This document shows, piece after piece, positions 53,701 through 61,167 of a stretch of DNA of 64,000 nt; position 1 is the first letter of the stretch; each line of letters starts with the position of its first letter. Source of the DNA: Pirellula sp. SH-Sr6A. Its GTDB lineage: Bacteria > Planctomycetota > Planctomycetia > Pirellulales > Pirellulaceae. The notes under the pieces were generated by a model. That model was not told the DNA's origin, searched no databases, and saw only the letters and a list, made by a program, of their open reading frames with translations. The stretch is taken from positions 3,949,988 through 4,013,987 of the forward strand of contig NZ_CP011272.1 in assembly GCF_001610875.1 (NCBI RefSeq). Direction: 5' to 3'. The position numbers and the translations under genes are program-made.

Positions 53701-53943
53701 GGCCCCCGAATCCCCTCCGGATGGGTAGAAGGACCCATGGTCCAACCGCAGACTTCCCTCCAATCGCCGCGCATCTCCACTATGGCATTCGTAACAACGC
53801 TCGACCAAGATCGGACGGATGCGTTTCTCGAAGAATTCGTCTTCTAGCGGCGGTTGAGCCAATCCCTTCTGCCCGATCCAAAGAATGGGAAGAAGGATTA
53901 CCATGCAAAGGGAAGAAGTTGTGGGAAGCAGTCGAAATGACAT
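50755..53943 (-). CDS. PSD1 domain-containing cytochrome c protein (DUF1549/DUF1553), second copy
   Basis: This 1062-residue exported protein has signal sequence CMVILLPILWIGQKGLAQ. The haem-binding CYECH is at residues 50-54, with MPPSGKLPAAEIDDLTKW after it. DUF1549 has DLLGIPPTDQELARW, FGVRFARHWMDLVRYA and CARCHDHKFDAI. DUF1553 is C-terminal, with [22 protein letters not shown] and ICLSNTYRQRT. Between them is a ~300-residue region without a recognised family. ATG 53943 begins the signal peptide. Unlike the copy at 19848-22544 it has no DUF1501 partner next to it. It is 106 nt downstream of the GYF protein gene. Confidence 0.88.
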   Translation of the reverse strand: MSFRLLPTTSSLCMVILLPILWIGQKGLAQPPLEDEFFEKRIRPILVERCYECHSGDARRLEGSLRLDHGSFYPSGGDSGAAVDGENPSESLFLQAIRYEGYEMPPSGKLPAAEIDDLTKWVLAGAPWPEEPIPQSKKEIATFDLASRKDSHWAWSPIVSRPLPEMVKAWGPQSPIDVWIHEGLRSKDLAPVGPASREILIRRLHWDLLGIPPTDQELARWGEEPSEDWYEQMLDALLANPQFGVRFARHWMDLVRYAQSRGHEFDEDIPGAEHYRDYLVRAWNADLPYSDLVREHVAGDLQEHPRRHPTKRWNESILATGFWFLGEWVHSPVDTRKDETDRFDNMVDVFSKSFLGMTVACARCHDHKFDAISNEDYYAMYGYLRSSHYRLVRFETDEAEKKIQKELEHTRNQYRGRIESILNQWIPTLDESKRGELVQSMVSSKQGPSPLPSHDPRVRFDAATLPPESFRTNGPAFGLHVQPAGWYSLRLHPQTPNRVRASSFPSIAFDPFWLRQKLVLDRMNTQNRYAQVDQAGGTFLTPSFLLESDRLAFWVRGSFRVFTAVDSHRLIAGPLHGETVFESKAEKESGWRWVLGPNLSRYRNKRVHLEFSAIGSDGFELAQVVSGPVPEGARPAWDADRIEESFVRLQKGSDASIGNQSEDERKLDAWVIAELLDRWSETQSDSTAAAFREEWQRAVESWSEAEDALAKKAPWESRVAMAMQDGSGQNDFLLIRGNPDKPAEEVPRRFLEALGGKETVRNDIHGSGRLELAEQMLAPENPLVARVIANRLWHHLIGRGIVATTDDFGVQGKAPTHPELLDELAISLRERDWSLKSLIRSICLSNTYRQRTASGDDSPVDPSNEYLAFAHVKKLQGEAVRDGLFLVSGQLDNQLEGGTVRVHLNDFLTGRGRPNQSGPMDGRGRRSLYLEVRRNFLNPMLTAFDMPTPFSSMGRRNVSNVPAQALTMLNDPMIHALAERWADRMLKKDLSDRQRVVEMLRDARGREPSDGEVTRSLAFIEDAGGRSDQASAEIAPSASQRREAWKDFAHVLLNSKELLFCF

Positions 53944-54049
53944 GCTTGGCTTTCCTGAGGGTGAAGCGGGGCAGGATGGTGGGGGGGGTGGGCGCACGTA
54001 TTTCTATCTCATCGGGTCGACATTTCATCGGGCGAATAGGTTCACAAGG

Positions 54050-54925
54050 CTACCCACTCTTCATGTTGGACATGAGAACCCATACTAGTCCGGCAAGAAG
54101 CAGCAGGGAGATCAAGGACAAGACTCCGATCAGCAACCACTGATTTCTTTTTTGACGTTGTTTGCGTTGGGCTTTGAGCAGGGCTGCCGGCGATGGCTTT
54201 GCTGCCGACTCCGGTTCGGAAGCGATCGAAGGTCCCGTCGAGGGCATCTCAGGGAATCCGATCGTACTATCGGAGTCGGTGTGCCTGCGGTTCGGTTCCT
54301 CGTAGAAGTCGGAGTCGGCCGGATAGAGCTCGGGCAGAAGCTGATCTGCCGTCAACCATTGAGGCTGCCCTTCTCTCCATAGCAAGGAATCCGCCGTCAC
54401 TCTCTTTTCTTCGATCCAAACCGTTAGGAGCTCTTCGGACGCCGGGCCATACTCTCCACCGCTCGGCGGTCGAACATACCATCGAGCTCCCGCCGCTTCG
54501 GCGAACGCTCGCGGTCTGATCTTTGCGTTGACCGGCGGCGCGGATGGCGGGGCCGACGGAGGTGCAACATTTTGTTTTGCAACTGGTTTCGCAGGGGGCT
54601 TTGGAACTGGTTTCACCACCGGTTTCTCAACCGGCTTGGCCCCCTTGACGCTAGCGACCGCAGGTTGTGGTTTGGTCGCTGTCTGCGTGGGAGCTCCCAC
54701 AGAGGTGCTCGCATGGACAGCCGCTACTTTAGGGGCTGGACTGGCTACGGCGATTTGCGGGACAGGCTCTCCCAGCTCCTCGTCAATCGCCAAGGAATAG
54801 GTCGCGTCTTGGAGAGGAATGCGAAAGGATTGACCGCACTCGGGGCACTTCCCCCTTTTCCCACCTTGAAAATCCTTCACATGGATCGCGTGAGAGCAAT
54901 GGTGGCAAGCAAATCGGATTCCCAT
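54050..54925 (-). CDS. zinc-ribbon and GYF-like domain protein with C-terminal membrane helix
   Basis: This 291-residue protein has an N-terminal zinc ribbon with ligands Cys7, Cys10, Cys27 and Cys30 (CHHC, CPEC). A Pro/Ala/Lys-rich linker spans ~85-135 (KPVEKPVVKPVPKPPAKPVA). A GYF_2-like domain lies at ~148-200 (WYVRPPSGGEYGPASEELL, with WREGQPQWLTADQLLPEL after it), and a single helix at 263-285 (WLLIGVLSLISLLLLAGLVW). GYF-like domains bind proline-rich peptides, and the protein carries its own proline-rich stretch. It probably sits in the membrane with most of its mass in the cytoplasm. The start is set at the Met preceding the zinc ribbon. Confidence 0.78.
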   Translation of the reverse strand: MGIRFACHHCSHAIHVKDFQGGKRGKCPECGQSFRIPLQDATYSLAIDEELGEPVPQIAVASPAPKVAAVHASTSVGAPTQTATKPQPAVASVKGAKPVEKPVVKPVPKPPAKPVAKQNVAPPSAPPSAPPVNAKIRPRAFAEAAGARWYVRPPSGGEYGPASEELLTVWIEEKRVTADSLLWREGQPQWLTADQLLPELYPADSDFYEEPNRRHTDSDSTIGFPEMPSTGPSIASEPESAAKPSPAALLKAQRKQRQKRNQWLLIGVLSLISLLLLAGLVWVLMSNMKSG

Positions 54926-54972
54926 AGTTCCTCTCGCAGACTGGTTATTCGAAGGGCTCGACCTTCGACGCG

Positions 54973-55983
54973 TTATCGATACGATTCGTGACACTTGTTG
55001 CAGGATTGATCGATCTTGCTCACGGCGGACCTCGCCGACTCAGCGTCCCCTTGCTTGGTGGCTCTCGCGGCCTCGGACGCGGCGTTCACCATCTGACCAG
55101 CGAGTTCGACGTACGTGTCGTCATCGGCATCGGTCATCCCCTCCTGTTGGAGAATTTGACCGTAGGCTGCGACGAGCTCAGCGTACTTGAGGACCTCCTC
55201 TTGGCCATTTTGAAACTCTTTATCGTTGCTGGTGAGGGGAGCCAGATGTTCACGAAGCGCCCACTCGAGCAACTGCATGCTCGGGCCGCGATCCGCGATA
55301 TCCTCCCAAGTCACCTCGTCGGTGGTTCCGGAAAGCTTGGAGCCTTTCAACAACTCCGCTAAATCCTGGTGCCGCAATTTGGCTTCATTGAAGACCGGCT
55401 GCGTCCCCACTTTGCAGTTGGAGGCCATTTTGGCAAATGACCGTTGACCGTATGGTGCGGAACTCTTCCAGCGAATTTCGTCGGGATATCGGTCGATGAT
55501 CGCCATCAAGCTTGCCAGCAGGGTAAATTCTCGACGCACGTCTTTGAATCCTCCCGCTGCGAACTTGGCAGGTGTCGTAATGACCGAATCCAGCCTCGTC
55601 TTAGACTCCTTGACCAAATCTTCGATGGAGCTGCCGCTGATGAGACTTTTCCAAACACCATCTTTCGACGATGCCTCCTCGCCGGTGGGTTCACTCGCCA
55701 CTTCGACATTCTTGCCAACCTTGGGCGAGTCGCTCGCCATCTTGGTTTCGGTTGTGCTCGCATCCGGTCTGGTCCCTTGTAGTTGCGACAAGGGGGCGTC
55801 GAAGAAGACGCCGGAGAATTCGCCCGGTCGAAAGGTAGGTGGAGCGGCACGAACAGGTCGCTTCACCGTCCGCTGCGCGTGGGCGGGCAGCGAAATGCCC
55901 AGCAGCACGCATCCGACCAGCAGCCATCGAACAAAGGGCATGCGTGTCGAGACGGGCGACGGATTCTGCGGTTGGGAGTGCAT
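54973..55983 (-). CDS. secreted protein with C-terminal CxxCH (cytochrome c'-like)
   Basis: This 336-residue exported protein has signal segment FVRWLLVGCVLLGISLPAHA. The last nine residues are CNKCHESYR, a haem c attachment site at residues 328-332, placed as in cytochrome c' where CxxCH lies in the last helix. The preceding ~150 residues are helical in composition (ELLKGSKL, LLEWALREHLAPL, QMVNAASEAARA), fitting a four-helix bundle. The N-terminal half is Pro/Thr/Ser-rich and unassigned. Internal Met at 55941 directly precedes the signal peptide and may be the true start. It may be cotranscribed with the zinc-ribbon protein 47 nt downstream. Confidence 0.7.
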   Translation of the reverse strand: MHSQPQNPSPVSTRMPFVRWLLVGCVLLGISLPAHAQRTVKRPVRAAPPTFRPGEFSGVFFDAPLSQLQGTRPDASTTETKMASDSPKVGKNVEVASEPTGEEASSKDGVWKSLISGSSIEDLVKESKTRLDSVITTPAKFAAGGFKDVRREFTLLASLMAIIDRYPDEIRWKSSAPYGQRSFAKMASNCKVGTQPVFNEAKLRHQDLAELLKGSKLSGTTDEVTWEDIADRGPSMQLLEWALREHLAPLTSNDKEFQNGQEEVLKYAELVAAYGQILQQEGMTDADDDTYVELAGQMVNAASEAARATKQGDAESARSAVSKIDQSCNKCHESYR

Positions 55984-56079
55984 CGGTTCTCAGGGTTCCA
56001 AAACCAGATAGGACGAGCGGGCTCAGTGCAAGACCCCCGGAGAGGGAGACTCGCTCCATTATAGACGACATCCACCGGA

Positions 56080-56616
56080 TTACGAAAACATCTGAAACTG
56101 TCCGGCGGCCTGAAAAGCCGATTCGAAGTGCCTAAATGTCGGGCCTTTCCCGATTTCCGGCTCGAGAACCACCTCGATCACATCCGCCCGTCCCGAGGTG
56201 CCGAACAACCGATGCTGCTTCATGTACCGAAGCGCCGTATCGGTAATCTTCTTCTGTTTGCGATCATCAACCCGATCTGACGGCCCCTCCCCTGCAGGCG
56301 TTGCACGCTCCCCGGTTTTGACTTCGACGAATACCAGCAGACGCCTTTTCCAGACCGCAATGAGATCGATTTCTCCAGTCTTGGTTCGGAACGAGCGTTC
56401 GAGGATGAAATACCCTTTCCGTTCCAAATAGACGGCTGCCAACCGCTCGCCAAAGGCTCCAACACTTTCGTTGGGGTAAGGGGGCGGATAGGGGCGGCTT
56501 AATTGGAATCGAACCCAACCGGACCATAATGGGTCCAGCCATGCGGTTGGGGTGCAGGACCGGCGGAGCGATGTTTGGATCGACTGCCACCTGCCTTTAT
56601 GCTTCGTCGTCTCCAT
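56080..56616 (-). CDS. YraN family protein (UPF0102, restriction-endonuclease-like)
   Basis: This ~178-residue protein carries the YraN core: GAFGERLAAVYLERKGYFIL, then RTKTGEIDLIAVWKRRLLVF, followed by VEVKTG. Asp of GEIDLI and Glu-x-Lys of VEVK give the PD-(D/E)xK pattern. A C-terminal region contains RADVIEVVLE. The first ~40 residues (RPYPPPYPNES) are longer than usual. The role of the family is unclear; relatives are linked to DNA processing. The start at ATG 56616 overlaps the end of the AroDE gene by 20 nt, and an ATG at 56637 is possible. Confidence 0.85.
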   Translation of the reverse strand: METTKHKGRWQSIQTSLRRSCTPTAWLDPLWSGWVRFQLSRPYPPPYPNESVGAFGERLAAVYLERKGYFILERSFRTKTGEIDLIAVWKRRLLVFVEVKTGERATPAGEGPSDRVDDRKQKKITDTALRYMKQHRLFGTSGRADVIEVVLEPEIGKGPTFRHFESAFQAAGQFQMFS

Positions 56617-58132
56617 CCTCCGTGTCGTCGTCCTCATCGAGGTCTTTGTAGTTCACAGGGGAAATAGCCTTTTTGATCGTCTTGACCATCACATCGATCG
56701 GTGGCTCTTTTCCTGTGAACAGCCGGTACTGGTAAGCCGCTTGACGCACAAACATCTGCAGTCCCGTGATGACTGGACACATTGCCGTGCGCGCTCCTTT
56801 GATAAACAAAGTCTGCTCGGGATTATAGATGGTATCGAAGACCAACGTCTTCCCCTTAAGCTTGCTCGTTTGAAAAGGGGTTTCGTCCATGTCGGGAAAC
56901 ATCCCAACCGGAGTTCCATTGACGAGGATATCCGGTGCGATGGAATGACGCTCGTTCCAAGGGATAGTCTTGCCGTTGACAACTCCCGCCAACTCTTTCG
57001 CAGTCTCCGGATTTCTCGCGGTCACGGTGACAAGGGCTCGACGTTGGGCCAGACCGTAGCCGATGGCCCGCGAAACACCTCCGCTTCCGAGGAGCAGGAC
57101 CGAAGCTCTTTCAAACGGATCCTCCTTCCCCGTCATCTTCGAGTAGGCTTCGGTGAGGCAATCCATCGCCGCGCGGTAATCGGTGTTGTAACCGACCATT
57201 TCTTCCCCCGCGAAGACGACCGTGTTGCACGCTCCGATCCCTTGCGAAGCCGACTCCGCTTGGGTGAGCAACGGCAGAATCGCTTGCTTGTGCGGAATCG
57301 TCACGCTCAAACCGCCGATGTTCTCTCGACAGCACCATTTCAAAAACTCCGGCAACTCACCGGATGCCACGCGAAATGGGAGATAGCGGCAATCCAGATC
57401 GTGCGCGAGGAACGACGCGTTGTGAATGAGCGGGCTATACGAATGGGCTACCGGATCGGCTACCACTCCAAACAATCGCGTGGTGGCCTGGATCGATTCC
57501 GCACGGTAAACGTTCGTCATCTGATCAAAACTCAATTGCCCAGGTGCAACTTTGCGTTCTGAATTGAAGACGCAGTAGGTAAAGGGTGCGCCATACCGCG
57601 TTGCGAGGATGCGCGACGGCGTTCCGTAGTCGCCCATCGCAATCCCGATCGTCGGAACTTTTGCATTTCGCATAAGCTCCAGGACTTTCACCATGTCGCC
57701 GAACGAGTTCGCTTGCACCGCGATCTTGACGATGTCGGCATCCGCCTTAGCCAATCGTTCGTGGATCGACTCCAAGTCGTCCGGAGTTCCTTCGAAGTTA
57801 TGCAAACTGACGATGCGCTTCGTCTTGCCATAGCGAGGGATCTTGATCGCGGTGTCTTCTTCCAAGTCTACATATTCGATGCCCATCGCGATGGCAGACC
57901 GAAGCAGCATCAATCGCTCTTCTTCGGTTCGATCCCAGCGCCCACCATCCTCCTTGCGTCGACAAGTGACGACGACCGGAGTAGGACGATTTTTTAACAA
58001 TCGTCCCAAATCGATACTGCGACCGATGTAGTCGAGGCGAAGCTCCGCCAGTTTGGCACCCAACTCCGCGACTTGCTGGTGCTCTTGAATGGTGTGTTTA
58101 TGTCGAGTTCTAGCGATCGTTACGCAAAGCAT
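56597..58132 (-). CDS. aroDE: bifunctional 3-dehydroquinate dehydratase / shikimate dehydrogenase
   Basis: This 511-residue fusion catalyses two consecutive steps of the shikimate pathway. Residues 1-215 are a type I dehydroquinase: Arg32/Asp34 in ELRLDY, catalytic His111 in VSLHNFEGTP and Schiff-base Lys136 in DIVKIAV. Residues ~218-490 are shikimate dehydrogenase: shikimate-binding AHSYSPLIHN, Lys282 in SVTIPHKQA, GYNTDYRAA, and a nucleotide-binding LLLGSGGVSRAIGYGL. The C-terminal tail is highly acidic (LDEDDDTEDGDDEA). Such fusions are known in plants and some bacteria including Planctomycetes and Chlamydiae. A TrpG/PabA gene lies 79 nt upstream, in keeping with an aromatic-acid cluster. 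Confidence 0.92.
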   Translation of the reverse strand: MLCVTIARTRHKHTIQEHQQVAELGAKLAELRLDYIGRSIDLGRLLKNRPTPVVVTCRRKEDGGRWDRTEEERLMLLRSAIAMGIEYVDLEEDTAIKIPRYGKTKRIVSLHNFEGTPDDLESIHERLAKADADIVKIAVQANSFGDMVKVLELMRNAKVPTIGIAMGDYGTPSRILATRYGAPFTYCVFNSERKVAPGQLSFDQMTNVYRAESIQATTRLFGVVADPVAHSYSPLIHNASFLAHDLDCRYLPFRVASGELPEFLKWCCRENIGGLSVTIPHKQAILPLLTQAESASQGIGACNTVVFAGEEMVGYNTDYRAAMDCLTEAYSKMTGKEDPFERASVLLLGSGGVSRAIGYGLAQRRALVTVTARNPETAKELAGVVNGKTIPWNERHSIAPDILVNGTPVGMFPDMDETPFQTSKLKGKTLVFDTIYNPEQTLFIKGARTAMCPVITGLQMFVRQAAYQYRLFTGKEPPIDVMVKTIKKAISPVNYKDLDEDDDTEDGDDEA

Positions 58133-58211
58133 GCTGTCAGGGCGGTTAGGGGAAGAGGAAGCAATCCGACTGTCGAGAAGGGCTACGAGTTATTGGCAAA
58201 CGGGTTCGGCC

Positions 58212-58835
58212 TCAGGGCTTGGCTCCAGAAGTTGTCACAGGAGCAGGTGGCCCCTGCCAAGTCAGAAACCGTTCCAGGAGCGTGGGGCCTGGTTCGGTCA
58301 AGAAACTCTCCGGGTGGAACTGCCACCCTTCGATGGCGTACTGCTTGTGCCGCACTCCCATAATAATTCGATTGCCTGCCGGATCGTCGACCCACGAGGA
58401 AACTTCTAAACACTCGGGGAGACTTTCCGGAAGGATGACCAAGGAGTGATAGCGGGTGGCGACGAATGGATTAGGCAAACCGGCGAACATCCCTCGATTG
58501 TTGTGGTAGATGCGATCGGTTTTTCCGTGCATCAATTCCGGTGCCCGGACAATTTTTCCTCCGAAGGCTTGTCCGATCGATTGATGCCCCAGGCAAACCC
58601 CCAGAATGGGGAACTCGGTGTGCAATTGCTCAATGATCGGAACGCAAATCCCCGCCTCGTTGGGAGTGCAAGGGCCCGGGGAGAGAATGATCCGCTCCGG
58701 ACGCATGGCCCGGACTTCATCCACCGTCAACTCATCATTGCGGTAGGTTCGGACGTCCAGACGGGGATCGATCTCCCCCAACCTTTGGACGATGTTGTAA
58801 GTGAAAGAATCGTAGTTATCGATCAGCAGTATCAT
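58212..58835 (-). CDS. trpG: anthranilate/aminodeoxychorismate synthase glutaminase (component II)
   Basis: This 207-residue class I glutamine amidotransferase shows LLIDNYDSFTYNIVQ, LSPGPCTPNEAGIC, nucleophile Cys81 in GVCLGHQSIGQAFGG, and the His-Glu pair in FHPESFLT. It should release ammonia from glutamine for a chorismate-using partner (TrpE for tryptophan or PabB for folate). The partner is not in the window, so trpG versus pabA cannot be decided. It lies between AroDE and the AroB-like gene on the same strand, placing it in an aromatic-biosynthesis cluster. Confidence 0.9.
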   Translation of the reverse strand: MILLIDNYDSFTYNIVQRLGEIDPRLDVRTYRNDELTVDEVRAMRPERIILSPGPCTPNEAGICVPIIEQLHTEFPILGVCLGHQSIGQAFGGKIVRAPELMHGKTDRIYHNNRGMFAGLPNPFVATRYHSLVILPESLPECLEVSSWVDDPAGNRIIMGVRHKQYAIEGWQFHPESFLTEPGPTLLERFLTWQGPPAPVTTSGAKP

Positions 58836-58942
58836 GTTGAGCCATGGAAATTCGGCACGGGATCATTCCAACGGCAGTAGTGTAGTCGAGCGAGGAACGG
58901 TCGACGACCTCTAGTTGGGTAGACTCCCCTCACCAGGCGGCC

Positions 58943-60145
58943 CTAGGCGGAAACGGTCGACGACGCCTCGGTCCCCGAGCTTGATTCCGCAAACTGCTGA
59001 ATGAACTCCATCGACCGCAACATCGCATCTCGGTCGATTTCGTGCGTGTGGATGCAATTCCCGACCCCTCGAAGCATGGTGACAGTCAATCGCCCCCCCA
59101 AATGCTGCCGAAACTCCTCCAGACCATCGAACAAGGTTTCGGCGCCGACTATCGGATCATAAATCGGCAACCCAAGATCCCTCAGCACACAGAGGGTAGC
59201 GAGCATATCGGACTGCTCCAGACCGTGCACAAAATGGGAATAGACGGTATCGAGGGCCACCCCAATCGAGACCGCCTCCCCGTGGCGAAGCCGGAATTGG
59301 GACAAGTGCTCCAGTTTGTGAGCCGACCAATGTCCAAAGTCCAAGGGGCGAGCTTCCTGCATCTCAAACGGATCTCCACCGTGGGTAATGTGATGGAGAT
59401 GCATCAATACGCTGGAGCGAATCGCCGCCAAAACCGCCTCCCCTTCGCGCCGAGCAATAGCGTGGGCGTGTTCGCACAAAAATCGAAACGCGCCTGGACT
59501 CTTGAGCAACGAAACCTTCACAGCCTCGGAAAACCCGGCGACGAAATCTCGCTGCGGCAATTGCGAGAGAAGAGACTGGTCGTTGACGACCGCCCAAGGA
59601 ACCGAAAAGGTCCCTTTCCAATTCTTCTTGCCGAACGCATTGATGGCATTCTTCACCCCAACCCCCGAATCGGCTTGGGCCAACGTCGTGGTGGGAAACC
59701 GAATCAAACGAATGCCGCGGTGCGCGATGCCTGCTGCATACCCAACCGCGTCGAGCAATGCTCCCCCGCCGATCACGCACATGTAGCTTCGCCGATCCAA
59801 TCCATCCTGATCGATCGCGCGGAAGATGGCCTCAATTTGCTCGGAGTCGTTTTTGATCTGCTCGCCCCCTTCCAAGTACCGAACGGGGGACGTCAGTTCC
59901 AGCCGATCAGCGGACCCGATAAGCCTCCGTTCGAGCGACTCCCGAATCGAAGGGTTGGATTCCACGACGGAACGATCCACCCAAAACTGCACGCGGGCAC
60001 GCTGGGAATCGGTCGCGAAGAGGGAGAGGATCTGATCCCAGTCGCTCTCAAAACACTCTCGGGTGAACCGCAATCGCATGGTTTGCGGGACGGCAAAATT
60101 GACATCGAGGGCGTCTTGCGCGATGGACCAAGGAATCGAAGACAT
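58943..60145 (-). CDS. AroB-like sugar phosphate cyclase (3-dehydroquinate synthase family)
   Basis: This 400-residue enzyme has the NAD-dependent cyclase fold: NAD-binding IGGGALLDAVGYAAGIAHRG, FPTTTLAQADSGVGVKNAIN, and metal ligands Glu207 in GFSEAVK, His272 in DFGHWSAHKLE and His288 in RHGEAVSIG. Two places differ from standard AroB. The canonical LNxGHTxGHAIE has Asp269 in place of Asn and WSA in place of TxG, and the KTGVNHPLGKN-like segment is KNAINAFGKKN. These changes resemble other sugar phosphate cyclases, possibly EboD-like enzymes. The cluster with AroDE and TrpG favours 3-dehydroquinate synthesis. ATG 60145 is preferred over an upstream start at 60232. Confidence 0.78.
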   Translation of the reverse strand: MSSIPWSIAQDALDVNFAVPQTMRLRFTRECFESDWDQILSLFATDSQRARVQFWVDRSVVESNPSIRESLERRLIGSADRLELTSPVRYLEGGEQIKNDSEQIEAIFRAIDQDGLDRRSYMCVIGGGALLDAVGYAAGIAHRGIRLIRFPTTTLAQADSGVGVKNAINAFGKKNWKGTFSVPWAVVNDQSLLSQLPQRDFVAGFSEAVKVSLLKSPGAFRFLCEHAHAIARREGEAVLAAIRSSVLMHLHHITHGGDPFEMQEARPLDFGHWSAHKLEHLSQFRLRHGEAVSIGVALDTVYSHFVHGLEQSDMLATLCVLRDLGLPIYDPIVGAETLFDGLEEFRQHLGGRLTVTMLRGVGNCIHTHEIDRDAMLRSMEFIQQFAESSSGTEASSTVSA

Positions 60146-60295
60146 GGCTACTGCAGCATCGTTCTGTTGGGAGGGACGCAATCGCGGTGTCGGCGATTTG
60201 CAGGAAGGGAGGATGCAGCGGGGAGGGCGCAAACTGGCGCGATCCCCAGCCCCTTCATGATAGTCGGCCCGTTCCCCGGTGGCGAGTCGCGAAAG

Positions 60296-60787
60296 CTAGC
60301 CTTTCTCGTCGACTTTCGACTCGGGTTCGGCCTCTCCATGGGTGGGATGTTTTTCCCACCCTTCGATGCCAAACCGCTTCAAATAATGGACCTCCATCCG
60401 CCTCATTTCATCCCGGTTTTCCGGAGTATCGTCTTCGTACCCGAGAACATGCAGCATTCCATGGATGGCATAGAGGATCAACTCCGCTTCAGGTGCCCAA
60501 CCGACCTCGTTGGCCATCCGCCTCGCCGTGTCCGCAGAAAGAACCAACTCGCCGTCGAGAAAGTCCTCGTCATCGCTGAGGTCGAAGCTGATGACATCGG
60601 TCTCGTAGTCATGCTGCAGATAGTTGCGGTTTACCTCTCGGATCTCGGGATCGGAAAGGATGGCGACCGACATGCGTCCCTCTTCGACCCCCGCGTCCGA
60701 CGCCATCTGCTCAAGCACCTCGTTCATGAGAGGAATATCCATCGGGTCGATTTCGTCGGATTGATGCAGGAGGACTTGGAGCGGCAT
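60296..60787 (-). CDS. ybeY: endoribonuclease YbeY
   Basis: This 163-residue protein is probably a zinc-dependent RNase for 16S rRNA 3'-end maturation and ribosome quality control. It has YLQHDYETDVISFDL and the metal motif AIHGMLHVLGYEDDTPENRD. His109 and His113 are present. The third ligand position, His in E. coli (GYDH), is Asp119 here (GYED), a variant I believe also occurs in other lineages. The C-terminus is longer than usual by ~15 polar residues. It is 150 nt upstream of the AroB-like gene on the same strand. Confidence 0.88.
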   Translation of the reverse strand: MPLQVLLHQSDEIDPMDIPLMNEVLEQMASDAGVEEGRMSVAILSDPEIREVNRNYLQHDYETDVISFDLSDDEDFLDGELVLSADTARRMANEVGWAPEAELILYAIHGMLHVLGYEDDTPENRDEMRRMEVHYLKRFGIEGWEKHPTHGEAEPESKVDEKG

Positions 60788-60820
60788 GACAACTTAGGGG
60801 ACTTAGAGAGGAACTTCGGG

Positions 60821-60964
60821 TCAGCGAGAATTTGCCGCGCAAGGGTCCTGGAACGATTGGAAAAACATTGCGAGCCCCGTTATTGCCCGAATGACCAGAA
60901 TCACCGCGATGCCCGTCAAAATTGGTAAAAACACTTCGCTTGGCGGCCGGATTTGCCGAAACAT
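60821..60964 (-). CDS. possible small membrane protein
   Basis: This 47-codon frame starts at ATG 60964 and contains one strongly hydrophobic stretch (VFLPILTGIAVILVIRAITG). It precedes ybeY on the same strand by 33 nt. There is no good Shine-Dalgarno and nothing recognised in the sequence, so it may be chance. Confidence 0.25.
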   Translation of the reverse strand: MFRQIRPPSEVFLPILTGIAVILVIRAITGLAMFFQSFQDPCAANSR

Positions 60965-61155
60965 AGTTTGTATTCGCAAACCATGAGTCTGGTAGTACGA
61001 GGGGGGCCTCTGATACCAGTTGTGGGCGGTTCGCATAGCGTACGCTAGCACAGCTGGTCGTGATATCCCCTTCGCATACAACTGGCGAGGAAGTTTGCAG
61101 GTGCTGAGGTTTGAAACACAGCTCCAAAGCGCCGTTTTTCCCGCAAAAAAACCGT

Positions 61156-61162
61156 AGGAGGG
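61156..61162 (+). promoter_or_regulatory. strong ribosome binding site for the BON protein
   Basis: AGGAGGG lies 5 nt before ATG 61168 and fixes that start against the longer in-frame extension from 61111. Confidence 0.8.
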
Positions 61163-61167
61163 TTTCC

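Larger units (their letters stand above)
60788..61167. other. intergenic region between divergent genes
   Basis: These 380 nt separate divergent ybeY and the BON protein gene and should contain both promoters. One weak small open frame (60821-60964) is listed separately. No repeat was seen. The plus-strand gene has a strong Shine-Dalgarno at 61156-61162. Confidence 0.5.

Noticed and set aside
56552-57562. 336-codon open frame antisense to aroDE
   Set aside because: The opposite strand carries complete dehydroquinase and shikimate dehydrogenase motifs.
59042-60928. 628-codon plus-strand open frame across the AroB-like and ybeY genes
   Set aside because: It runs antisense to two recognised enzymes and shows no domain of its own.
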